A stretch of 6,309 bases of DNA, from positions 1-6,309 of the forward strand of contig JAGWGO010000092.1 of NCBI GenBank assembly GCA_028867395.1, given 5' to 3'. This stretch comes from Nitrososphaerota archaeon. Lineage in GTDB: Archaea > Thermoproteota > Nitrososphaeria > Nitrososphaerales > Nitrosopumilaceae. A program made the translations under genes and the position numbers. The stretch's first letter is position 1. Each line of letters starts with the position of its first letter. The notes under the pieces were generated by a model that did no database searches, was not told the origin of the DNA, and saw nothing but the letters and a program-made list of their open reading frames with translations. Of the stretch, positions 1 through 5,759 are shown piece by piece.

Positions 1-72
1 ACCCGCAGCTTCCTTAGAATCTGGCGCATGAATGCAATCATGCGCTGGTACTTGTTTTTCATGGGGTGCCAA
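1..72 (-). CDS. Possible 5' end of an unrecognised gene, cut by the left edge
   Basis: Reading leftward on the minus strand, one frame is open from a TAG at 112-114 to the window edge. Its codons look gene-like: first positions are rich in G, and the peptide (starting LAPHEKQVPAHDC) has mixed composition with several His and Cys. There is no ATG or GTG in this frame. The only usable start is TTG at 70-72, preceded by a weak GGATG purine stretch. A rival in another frame starts at ATG (60-62) and reads MKNKYQRMIAFMRQILRKLR, but its codon pattern is less convincing. TATA-like stretches lie near 100-105 and 122-128. I do not recognise either peptide. Both may be spurious, and the sequence to the left would decide. 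Confidence 0.22.
   Translation of the reverse strand, partial: MAPHEKQVPAHDCIHAPDSKEAAG
21..48. repeat. Short strong inverted repeat (hairpin)
   Basis: GCGCATGA (24-31) and TCATGCGC (38-45) are perfect 8-base inverted arms around a 6-base loop ATGCAA. On the plus-strand RNA the stem can extend to 11 pairs through G23-U46 and U22-G47 wobbles and C21-G48. No T-run follows on either side, so it does not look like an intrinsic terminator. A smaller arm pair, TGCC/GGCA with loop AAAC, lies next to it at 67-78. It could be a regulatory RNA structure, a protein binding site, or an accident of coding sequence. Confidence 0.5.
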
Positions 73-138
73 ACGGCATCCTACAAAATGGATCTGGCTG
101 TTAAATGCGATCTACAATTTGATAAAATCTGATGGTTT

Positions 139-1176
139 CTAGGTAGCCGAATTAAAGTACTTCAAGGCGTCCTGAATAGTGTTGATCTCTATTACCTGCA
201 TTCCATACTTGCTCTGCATCATAGGTGAGAGAGGTTTTTGCTCCATGGTGCACGTTTGGTAAGTAATTGGCCCCTCGGTCTTTTCAGTGCAATTCTGAAC
301 AGAAACCACTGCTTGGCCTTGAGGTACAAGGAATATCTTTGCACCAAATTGGCCTGCAGCATCAGCCTTGTCTGCAGCTGCTCCTATCTGGCCTATCGTG
401 CCATCTGGTTGTATAGTTCCAGTCATCAATACTTGTTGGTTTATCGGTTTTCCAAGAAGATCGGATATCAACAGTACTGCCATGGCACCCCCCGCACTGC
501 CGCCATCAACAGCTTGAAGGTCTTGATTGTTTGCAGAGCTGATAGAAAAGATTACATCTTTTTTTGACAAGTCAGTTCCCGTTACGTTCTGAGATACTGC
601 AACTGCGGTGCGTGCAGAGGACTGGAAATCAACACCTGTCGGGATTGCAGTATTGACAAGAACAAGGCCAGACCCATCTCTAATCTCTACTGTTATCTTC
701 AATATCGAGCCTTGATATGTGGTGGTCTCAAAAAATCCATCGCTTTCAATCACTGGCCTTACCGCAACAGCAAAGATGGAATCAGTGTTTGCACTAGAAG
801 ATCCCGAGGAAGACTGGGCCGTAATGCTCTTTACTTGTTGCATGAGCAAGTTGTACTTTGACTGTAATGCGTCGTACCTATTTTGAAGGTCGTTTAATTT
901 TTGTTCAAGTTGGCCATCTTGATTTGAACCAGACATGTTGTTGATGTAGTTGTTTGAATTGACAGATTCAACATGCAGAATATCATGATCAATGAGGTAC
1001 TGGATTGCCATGAGAAAATCGGAATCGCTCGTTTTATTTTGTGACCACCACTGTGCAGTATTTTTAATCCAGTTTGGTATCGGAGACTCTTGGGCTGAAG
1101 CCCTGACGGAATACCCTACAGAAAGTAATGCTGCAAGAAAGACTATGGATATTGCAACAATAACAACTTTTTTCAT
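139..1176 (-). CDS. Secreted Lon-like (S16 family) serine protease without ATPase domain
   Basis: The protein has 345 residues. Residues 1-28 form a signal peptide: KK start, hydrophobic core 4-20, probable cleavage after ASA. Residues 33-69 carry the PNWIKNTAQWWSQ module followed by DSDFLMAIQYLIDHDIL, a type recurrent in thaumarchaeal exported proteins. Residues 87-118 look like a short coiled coil, followed by a Ser-rich linker. Residues 134-343 resemble the Lon proteolytic domain. Ser227 in DGGSAGG fits the nucleophile, and Lys270 in GAAADKADAA fits the general base. Their 43-residue spacing equals that of E. coli Lon (S679/K722). The C-terminal MQVIEINTIQDAL matches the usual end of the domain. 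No AAA+ module is present, so hydrolysis would be ATP-independent and outside the membrane. This fits the predicted archaeal serine proteases of the COG1750 type; that assignment is from memory. Cys296 and Cys309 could form a disulfide. Substrates are unknown. The gene appears monocistronic, with its own TATA-like box. Confidence 0.87.
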   Translation of the reverse strand: MKKVVIVAISIVFLAALLSVGYSVRASAQESPIPNWIKNTAQWWSQNKTSDSDFLMAIQYLIDHDILHVESVNSNNYINNMSGSNQDGQLEQKLNDLQNRYDALQSKYNLLMQQVKSITAQSSSGSSSANTDSIFAVAVRPVIESDGFFETTTYQGSILKITVEIRDGSGLVLVNTAIPTGVDFQSSARTAVAVSQNVTGTDLSKKDVIFSISSANNQDLQAVDGGSAGGAMAVLLISDLLGKPINQQVLMTGTIQPDGTIGQIGAAADKADAAGQFGAKIFLVPQGQAVVSVQNCTEKTEGPITYQTCTMEQKPLSPMMQSKYGMQVIEINTIQDALKYFNSAT

Positions 1177-1214
1177 AAGCAGATCGCAGTTTAGATAGAG
1201 AGTGGCTTTTCTCG

Positions 1215-1222
1215 ATTATAAA
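1215..1222 (-). promoter_or_regulatory. TATA-like box for the secreted protease gene
   Basis: On the minus strand this reads TTTATAAT, close to the archaeal TATA consensus, preceded by an A-rich stretch that could serve as the TFB element. Counting about 26 bases from its centre puts transcription start near 1192, a leader of about 16 bases before the ATG at 1174-1176. The leader has no Shine-Dalgarno motif. Confidence 0.55.
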
Positions 1223-1254
1223 TTTTGTTCACATTCCCACGTGAGCGTTTACAC

Positions 1255-1279
1255 AAAAAACAGCAACGGCCTGTTTTTT
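1255..1279 (-). terminator. Hairpin with T-run ending the small membrane protein gene
   Basis: AAAAAACAG (1255-1263) and CTGTTTTTT (1271-1279) are perfect 9-base inverted arms around a 7-base loop. On the minus strand the structure begins 7 bases after the TAG at 1286-1288 and ends in CTGTTTTTTG. The run of six T is the main termination signal expected in archaea. The arms are symmetrical, so a T-run also appears on the plus strand, but no plus-strand gene ends here. The structure separates the membrane protein gene from the downstream protease gene. Confidence 0.6.
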
Positions 1280-1285
1280 AATGAT

Positions 1286-1609
1286 CTAGTTCCTGTTTCT
1301 CTTTCTGGCATTGGCAACAAGTACGAAAGCCGAAGCGCCATAACTCAATCCATTGATGCCATAGAACTTTATCCAATGAAAGTGTAGTTGCTCGTTACAG
1401 TTGTGTGTCCCATCTCCGGAGGAATTGACTTTGACTAGATCTGACTTGGTATTGGTCAAGGTGCAGTCGATTCCGGTCAGTGCATTGTACCACGCCAGAG
1501 AAAACGCAATCATTGCCGCGTATATACAGATGAAGATTATCATTTTCAGATTGATCGGGTTTTTGCTCTGCCTTATCATGTATAATTCACAGTATATTTT
1601 ATCACACAT
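1286..1609 (-). CDS. Small two-helix membrane protein, function unknown
   Basis: The product has 107 residues from the ATG at 1607-1609, and I do not recognise the family. Two hydrophobic segments are visible: residues 23-43 (MIIFICIYAAMIAFSLAWYN) and about 79-100. The loop between them (44-78) holds Cys49 and Cys71 and an N-S-S glycosylation sequon at Asn62. Lys/Arg before helix 1 (R13, K16, K22) and the ARKRNRN tail after helix 2 predict both ends in the cytoplasm and the loop outside, where the two Cys could form a disulfide. In-frame ATGs at residues 11 and 23 are alternative starts. Residue 11 fits the TATA-like box at 1624-1631 better, giving a leader of about 20 bases and a 97-residue protein. 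Codon use looks like a real gene, and the terminator just behind it supports transcription. It lies upstream of the protease gene on the same strand, but the terminator argues against co-transcription. Confidence 0.7.
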   Translation of the reverse strand: MCDKIYCELYMIRQSKNPINLKMIIFICIYAAMIAFSLAWYNALTGIDCTLTNTKSDLVKVNSSGDGTHNCNEQLHFHWIKFYGINGLSYGASAFVLVANARKRNRN

Positions 1610-1623
1610 GATTTTAATTTCGG

Positions 1624-1631
1624 TTATTTAA
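1624..1631 (-). promoter_or_regulatory. TATA-like box for the small membrane protein gene
   Basis: On the minus strand this reads TTAAATAA. Its centre is only about 18 bases from the first ATG (1607-1609), too close for the usual 26-base spacing. It is about 48 bases from the in-frame ATG at 1577-1579, which would give a leader of about 20 bases. If the first ATG is used instead, the box may be the TTAATTA stretch at 1666-1672, which reads the same on both strands and could serve either direction. Confidence 0.4.
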
Positions 1632-1744
1632 TTTGAACTGTTGAGAATTTCGATAACTATGGACCTTAATTATCAAAATTTGACGTCTAGGCACTGACGA
1701 AGAAAAATGATTCCTGAATTTGTCACTGGGAATTACCACAATAG

Positions 1745-1751
1745 ATAAAAT
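1745..1751 (+). promoter_or_regulatory. Candidate TATA box for the etf operon
   Basis: ATAAAAT lies with its centre about 23 bases before the ATG at 1771 and 26 before an in-frame GTG at 1774. Transcription would start at or next to the start codon, giving a leaderless or nearly leaderless mRNA, which is common in archaea and fits the lack of a Shine-Dalgarno motif before 1771. The rival box TTAATTAT (1666-1673) would start transcription near 1696 and give a leader of about 75 bases. That leader would contain a 13-codon out-of-frame ORF (ATG 1707 to TAA 1748). Nothing else is seen in the 161-base gap between the divergent genes. Confidence 0.4.
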
Positions 1752-1770
1752 CAAAGTATGTTATCTACAG

Positions 1771-2652
1771 ATGGTGGATCCCCTAAATGTTGCAGTAATT
1801 GTTAAACTAGAACCTGATTTTTCTGAAGGAAATGTTAGCTACAACCCCGATGGCACGCTTAACCGTGCAGAGACAAAGAACATACTCGGACCGCATAGTG
1901 CAATAGCAGTAACTGCTGCATTTTATGCCAAGGTAAAACATGGTGCAAAAATCTCAATAGGTACCATGGGGCCGCCTACAGCAGAGTCCATGTTGCAACA
2001 TGCACAATTGATGTCAGACGCAGACGAACTTTATCTTTATAGTGACAGAGCTTTTGCAGGGGCAGACACTCTGGCAACGGCCGAGGTCCTCAAGTCAGGC
2101 ATCCTCAAGATGCAGGGAAAGATGGACATTGTGTTCTCTGGCCATAGAGCTTCTGACGGAGAGACCGGACAGACAGGTCCCCAAACTGCATGGAAACTTG
2201 GCATGACTTTTTTTGGACATGTGATCGATTACGAGGTAAACACGGAGAGCAGAACTATAAGAGTAAAAAGACTTGTCAGACTACAAGGAATTTACGATGT
2301 CATAGAAGAGATAGAGGCACCGCTCCCTGTCTTTATTGCAATAGACCCTTCGTACAAACCCAAGTTTAACACGGTATCACAAAGGTTAGCTTACGAAAAA
2401 TATCAAAAGGAGGCAAGCCAGCGGTCGCAGAACTCTAAGCAGTATCTCAAGGTATTCAATGCAACCCAGATAGAGGGAGACCCAAAACTTATTGGAATTA
2501 CCGGCTCTCCAACAATTGTCTACAAAGTAGAGCGCATTCCAAAAGGCAAGGCCACAAGACAGGCAGAAGTAATAGACGGGCAAGACCGAGAGCAGATTCG
2601 CAAAATAGTTGCAAGGATGAATCAGTCCCTTTCCACAATGGTGATAAAATGA
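1771..2652 (+). CDS. etfB: Electron transfer flavoprotein, beta subunit
   Basis: This is the small subunit of the EtfAB heterodimer, which binds AMP or, in bifurcating types, a second FAD. From the ATG at 1771 the protein has 293 residues. It opens with the family's first strand (LNVAVIVKLEPD, 5-16). It continues with TMGPPTA (65-71), SDRAFAGADTLAT (91-103), the nucleotide-binding loop DGETGQTGP (129-137), and near the C-terminus TGSPTIV (244-250). All are standard ETF-beta landmarks. The frame stays open upstream to a TTG at 1720, which would add 17 residues. I prefer 1771 because relatives begin directly at the first strand. The region matching the ETF-beta signature (VKRLVRLQGIYDVIEE, then P) is diverged, lacking the usual acidic-Gly run. 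The gene starts the etfB-etfA-fixCX operon and overlaps etfA by four bases. Motifs alone do not show whether this ETF bifurcates electrons. Confidence 0.93.
   Translation: MVDPLNVAVIVKLEPDFSEGNVSYNPDGTLNRAETKNILGPHSAIAVTAAFYAKVKHGAKISIGTMGPPTAESMLQHAQLMSDADELYLYSDRAFAGADTLATAEVLKSGILKMQGKMDIVFSGHRASDGETGQTGPQTAWKLGMTFFGHVIDYEVNTESRTIRVKRLVRLQGIYDVIEEIEAPLPVFIAIDPSYKPKFNTVSQRLAYEKYQKEASQRSQNSKQYLKVFNATQIEGDPKLIGITGSPTIVYKVERIPKGKATRQAEVIDGQDREQIRKIVARMNQSLSTMVIK
2640..2645 (+). promoter_or_regulatory. Ribosome binding site for etfA inside etfB
   Basis: GGTGAT sits inside the last codons of etfB, three bases before the etfA ATG. It matches the archaeal 16S anti-Shine-Dalgarno complement (GGAGGTGATC). 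With the ATGA start/stop overlap it indicates translational coupling, which would keep the two ETF subunits in proportion. Confidence 0.55.
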
Positions 2653-3833
2653 CAGACGGTGACTTTAGACATGTTTACGTCATAATAGAGCATGAGGACG
2701 GAAAGATACTGCAGGTTAGCCTAGAGATGCTTGGAGAAGCAAGGAGGATGATGGATGATTTTAACAAAAAATACTTGTCAAAAGAAAAAGTGGTTGCAGT
2801 CTTGCTTGGGTATAACATCAAAGAGATTTCAAAGACATTGATCCAACACGGTGCAGACGCAGTTGTCTGCGCTGACAATCAAGAGTTGAGATTTGTAAGG
2901 AATACTGTTTACACCAAGGCAATATCTCAAATTGCTTCGGACAGAGAGATTGCGACAAATATAGAGCCAGAATATGCAGTTCAGTTCAAGAGACCTCGGT
3001 ACATGTTTTTTGGAGCAGACAGCATAGGTAGGCATCTTTCTGCAACGGTAATGGCACACCTAGACTCTGGCCTTGCATCAGACATTAACAAACTAGTAGT
3101 AGCTGACCTACAGATAACTCATCAAAACAAGACGGGAGGAAAACCTCTAACTTATGAGAAGACACTTGAGATGTACAGGCCAGACTTTTCTGGATTTTTA
3201 TGGACTACCATACTTTGCCTTGATAACAGAAATCCTGCCACCCAAAAAGATTTCCACCCACAGGCATGCAGTATAATACCCGGAGTCTTCGAGGTAATCA
3301 AGCCTGACCCTCAGAGACAGGGGACCATAATCAATTACACGCCAAGATTTGATGAGCAGGATCTCAAAGTCAAGATAATTGACCGTAAGATAGTCAAAAG
3401 CGAGATTGACTTTGACAGTCACAAGGCAGTAGTAAGCTTTGGACGCGGAGTCAAGGACTTGCCAGAACAAAACATAAAGTTGATTGAAGAACTTGCATCT
3501 GAGATTGACGCACAGATAGGCATCACTCTACCCCTTTCAAAAAGACCATTTTCTGTAAGCCAGACAGTAGATTCTACGTACTTGATACCTGACAGAGTGA
3601 TAGGAACCAGCGGAAGGAAGGTAAGCCCCAAAGTATACGTGGCAGTTGGAATTAGTGGTGCGATGCAGCACATTGCTGGCATGAAAGACTCGGAATTCAT
3701 AATTGCGATAAATCCAGATGAGAATGCAGCTATTCGAAACGAATGCGATGTGTTTGTCAAGGGAAGAATGGAAGACGTCATTCCCATCTTTATAGAAGAG
3801 ATACAAAAACAAAAGCAGGCCGTGCAGGCATAG
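2649..3833 (+). CDS. etfA: Electron transfer flavoprotein, alpha subunit
   Basis: This is the FAD-carrying subunit that shuttles electrons to the quinone reductase encoded next door. The 394 residues have an N-terminal nucleotide-binding-like domain (VYVIIEHEDGKI 9-20, VAVLLGYNIKEI 49-60, FGADSIGRHLSA 121-132). A middle segment carries YRPDFSGF (176-183) and IPGVFEVIKPDPQRQG (210-225). The C-terminal FAD domain has VSFGRGVKD (262-270), GTSGRKVSPKVYVAVGISGA (319-338), QHIAGMKDSEFIIAINPDE (340-358) and VIPIFIEEI (377-385). The GISGAMQH and GTSGRKV elements are the classic FAD contacts. It is longer than the usual 310-340 residues, mostly through loops between about 155 and 255. Two motifs deviate: the common VRPGVF is IIPGVF, and the usual DYGIVGD-like stretch is CDVFVKGR. 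The start is fixed by the ATGA overlap with etfB and a GGTGAT ribosome site. fixCX follows after 12 bases. Confidence 0.94.
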   Translation: MTDGDFRHVYVIIEHEDGKILQVSLEMLGEARRMMDDFNKKYLSKEKVVAVLLGYNIKEISKTLIQHGADAVVCADNQELRFVRNTVYTKAISQIASDREIATNIEPEYAVQFKRPRYMFFGADSIGRHLSATVMAHLDSGLASDINKLVVADLQITHQNKTGGKPLTYEKTLEMYRPDFSGFLWTTILCLDNRNPATQKDFHPQACSIIPGVFEVIKPDPQRQGTIINYTPRFDEQDLKVKIIDRKIVKSEIDFDSHKAVVSFGRGVKDLPEQNIKLIEELASEIDAQIGITLPLSKRPFSVSQTVDSTYLIPDRVIGTSGRKVSPKVYVAVGISGAMQHIAGMKDSEFIIAINPDENAAIRNECDVFVKGRMEDVIPIFIEEIQKQKQAVQA

Positions 3834-3836
3834 GAG
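3833..3836 (+). promoter_or_regulatory. Ribosome binding site for fixCX
   Basis: GGAG begins on the last base of the etfA stop codon and lies nine bases before the ATG at 3846. It supports that start and continued translation along one operon mRNA. Confidence 0.45.
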
Positions 3837-3845
3837 ACTTGGAAG

Positions 3846-5714
3846 ATGGAAAAATATGATGCTGTTGTGATTGGTGGTGGCTCGGCAGGACTTGCTGCTC
3901 TGAAGCACCTTTCGTCTCGTGGAAAGCAGGCAATCCTTTTAGAAGCCGGAGAAAAGGTTGGCTCTAAAAACATTTCAGGAGGCATACTTTATTCTAAAAA
4001 ACCAAAAAAAGGAAGAACGTACAATGTTGAGGATATTTATGAAAATTTTCTTGAAGATGCACCATTTGAAAGAAAGATAACAAAATACATCTTGCATGCG
4101 ACCTCAAAGGACAAGGTCTTCTCAATTGACCTTACTGCCGCGCACAACTATGAGGCAAACTTTGGTTGCTCGGTTCTTATGAACAAGCTTAACCAATGGT
4201 TTGTGCAGCAAGCAGACGAGGTTGCCCAGAAACATGGAGGTGGTGTCGTATCTGGAGTCCATGTCAGTTCTATACGATGGGAGGGAGAGCGTACCATTGT
4301 GCAGACTGATGAACTTGAAGAAATTGAAGTCAAGGCAATAATTGCAGCAGACGGGGTAAACTCTGAAATTGCCTACATGACTGGTGCAAGGCAGAAATTT
4401 TCTCCAAATCAGTTATACCAAGGAGTCAAGGTGATTGTAAAACTCCCTGAAGACATAATGGACCAGAGATTTTCAATAGGCCAAGACGAGGGAGCGGCGC
4501 ATCTTTTTGCAGGAGATGTCACTCTAAACCACATAGGGGGAGGATTTCTCTACACCAATCGCGATACGTTGTCTGTTGGTGCAGTATACCACCTTGATTC
4601 GCTCTTAGAAAATCCTTCAGAGCCACATGATCTTGTAAACGCGCTGTTGAGAAACCCCATGATAAGCGAGTTTGTCAAAGATGAGGTACCTGTCAGAGGG
4701 GAGATAGACAAGAACCTTCCAAAAGAAGAACAGATGAGAGTCCGCTTTGCAGTAACAAAGATGATAAAGACATGGACCGAGATGAGAGAGTCATATTACT
4801 CCAGAAGTTCAAGGGAGAGGCTGGTAAAAGAAGGAACGTATGGCTCCCAAGCAGAGATGGAAGCCCAGCTGTCGTCTCTAAGGGACCAGATGTCAACAAA
4901 GTTCGGAATCAAGTTTGAGACAGATTATGTGGAAGCAGAATATAGTGCAAAGCTTGTGCCAGACGGGAAGCGTTGCAGAATGGAAAAGCCCTACTTTAAG
5001 AACATACTCTTTGTCGGGGATGCTGCAGGCGGAGGTGTCTTTGTAGGACCTAGAATCGAGGGTCTCAATGTAGGAATCGATGATGCTGCAAGAGCAGCAG
5101 AGGTAGTAGCAAGAGCAATTGACAAGAACAACTTTTCTGAAAGCTACTTGGGACAGTCTTATTCACAGTCTGTTGAGGAGAGTCCCTATACACATGATCT
5201 GAAATCAATAGACAAAGATTATCTGAAGATATTTCTTGATGCTGCAAAAGATGTGCCAAAGGATATCATTAGTTCCAAGTACGGGATGGTTGTAAAGATG
5301 ATGTCAAGCAAGACCCTGCGAAGCTTTGCTGTAGGGTTTGCAAATATTTTAGGATATGAAAAACTTTTGCCCATAATTGAGACATTGGACACGTACGTAA
5401 AAGTTCCTACCGAGATTGCCGAAAGATTTGGAAGTAGCGTAACTGCAACCTATACTCCTACCATTCCCTCAATTGCGCAAAGGGTTGCAAGATTAAAGTT
5501 CAACGATGACAGCAAATCCCACATCAAGGTGTTAAAGCCAACTAGCGAGTTTATGAAAAAGATGATTACTTTGTGCCCCACAAGATGCTACTTTATGGAA
5601 AAAGAGGGCGTGATGATACAGCATGAGGGATGTGTAGAATGCGGCACATGTTCAGAGGAGACAGACTGGAAGCATCCAGTTGGAGAAAAAGGAATCAGCT
5701 ACCAATACGGATAG
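3846..5714 (+). CDS. fixCX: ETF-quinone oxidoreductase, fused FixC-FixX type
   Basis: This 622-residue flavin/iron-sulfur enzyme should take electrons from EtfAB and reduce membrane quinone. Residues 1-40 form the FAD dinucleotide fold (GGGSAG at 10-15, Glu33 for the ribose). Further landmarks are APFER (72-76), AADGVNS (167-173), the FixC hallmark GGGFLYTNRDTLSVG (231-245), YSAKLVPDG (366-374) and the second FAD motif FVGDAAGGG (389-397). The C-terminal domain (about 565-622) is FixX-like: Cys577 in LCPTRCY, then Cys596, Cys599 and Cys602 in CVECGTC, the four ligands of one [4Fe-4S] cluster as in human ETF-QO. It ends in the FixX-like GISYQYG. FixC and FixX are usually separate genes in bacterial fixABCX and in EtfABCX; here they are one chain. 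A charged, probably helical stretch (about 281-358) is extra compared with FixC. Geranylgeranyl reductases share the flavin fold, but the FixX domain and ETF neighbours favour ETF-QO. Last gene of the operon; a T-run follows the stop. Confidence 0.93.
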   Translation: MEKYDAVVIGGGSAGLAALKHLSSRGKQAILLEAGEKVGSKNISGGILYSKKPKKGRTYNVEDIYENFLEDAPFERKITKYILHATSKDKVFSIDLTAAHNYEANFGCSVLMNKLNQWFVQQADEVAQKHGGGVVSGVHVSSIRWEGERTIVQTDELEEIEVKAIIAADGVNSEIAYMTGARQKFSPNQLYQGVKVIVKLPEDIMDQRFSIGQDEGAAHLFAGDVTLNHIGGGFLYTNRDTLSVGAVYHLDSLLENPSEPHDLVNALLRNPMISEFVKDEVPVRGEIDKNLPKEEQMRVRFAVTKMIKTWTEMRESYYSRSSRERLVKEGTYGSQAEMEAQLSSLRDQMSTKFGIKFETDYVEAEYSAKLVPDGKRCRMEKPYFKNILFVGDAAGGGVFVGPRIEGLNVGIDDAARAAEVVARAIDKNNFSESYLGQSYSQSVEESPYTHDLKSIDKDYLKIFLDAAKDVPKDIISSKYGMVVKMMSSKTLRSFAVGFANILGYEKLLPIIETLDTYVKVPTEIAERFGSSVTATYTPTIPSIAQRVARLKFNDDSKSHIKVLKPTSEFMKKMITLCPTRCYFMEKEGVMIQHEGCVECGTCSEETDWKHPVGEKGISYQYG

Positions 5715-5759
5715 AGAACAATTTTTTCAACACTAGGCGGTAATTTTTACCTGTTCTCT
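5713..5759. terminator. T-run and inverted repeat between convergent genes
   Basis: The etf operon stop (5712-5714) and the hydrolase stop (5733-5735, minus) are 18 bases apart. A run of six T at 5722-5727 follows the operon stop and is a likely plus-strand archaeal terminator. AGAGAACA (5713-5720) is the exact inverse of TGTTCTCT (5752-5759), and inside it GGTAA (5739-5743) pairs with TTACC (5747-5751). The two right arms are contiguous, so a 13-pair stem with one large bulge is possible. The right half lies in the hydrolase coding sequence. The minus strand lacks a comparable T-run here. Confidence 0.45.

Noticed and set aside
1..132. Plus-strand frame open from the left edge to TGA at 130-132, possibly the 3' end of a gene
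   Set aside because: First codon positions are poor in G and the peptide is rich in Trp, Phe, Met and Tyr without a pattern. The minus-strand frame over the same bases looks more gene-like. The open length is short enough to be chance.
1..138. tRNA or other stable RNA gene in the left-edge hairpin region
   Set aside because: No T-loop GTTCRANYC sequence, no acceptor-stem pairing and no cloverleaf arrangement could be drawn on either strand.
238..567. Plus-strand open frame of 109 codons opposite the protease gene
   Set aside because: It is antisense to the S16 catalytic domain, with a Cys/Tyr/Ser-rich shadow composition and no start signal.
1229..1244. TCAC-N8-GTGA inverted repeat containing CACGTG upstream of the protease TATA box, a possible operator
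   Set aside because: The arms are only four bases and the CACGTG core is off-centre; this is expected by chance in a stretch of this size.
3419..3985. Minus-strand open frame of 188 codons across the end of etfA and start of fixCX
   Set aside because: It lies opposite two well-supported genes with conserved flavoprotein motifs. The peptide is rich in Ser, Pro, Phe and Cys, typical of an antisense shadow, and matches no family I know.
3846..5714. Reading the flavoprotein as a geranylgeranyl reductase
   Set aside because: The flavin fold is shared, but the GGGFLYTNRD motif, the four-Cys C-terminal FixX domain and direct linkage to etfB and etfA point to ETF-quinone oxidoreductase.
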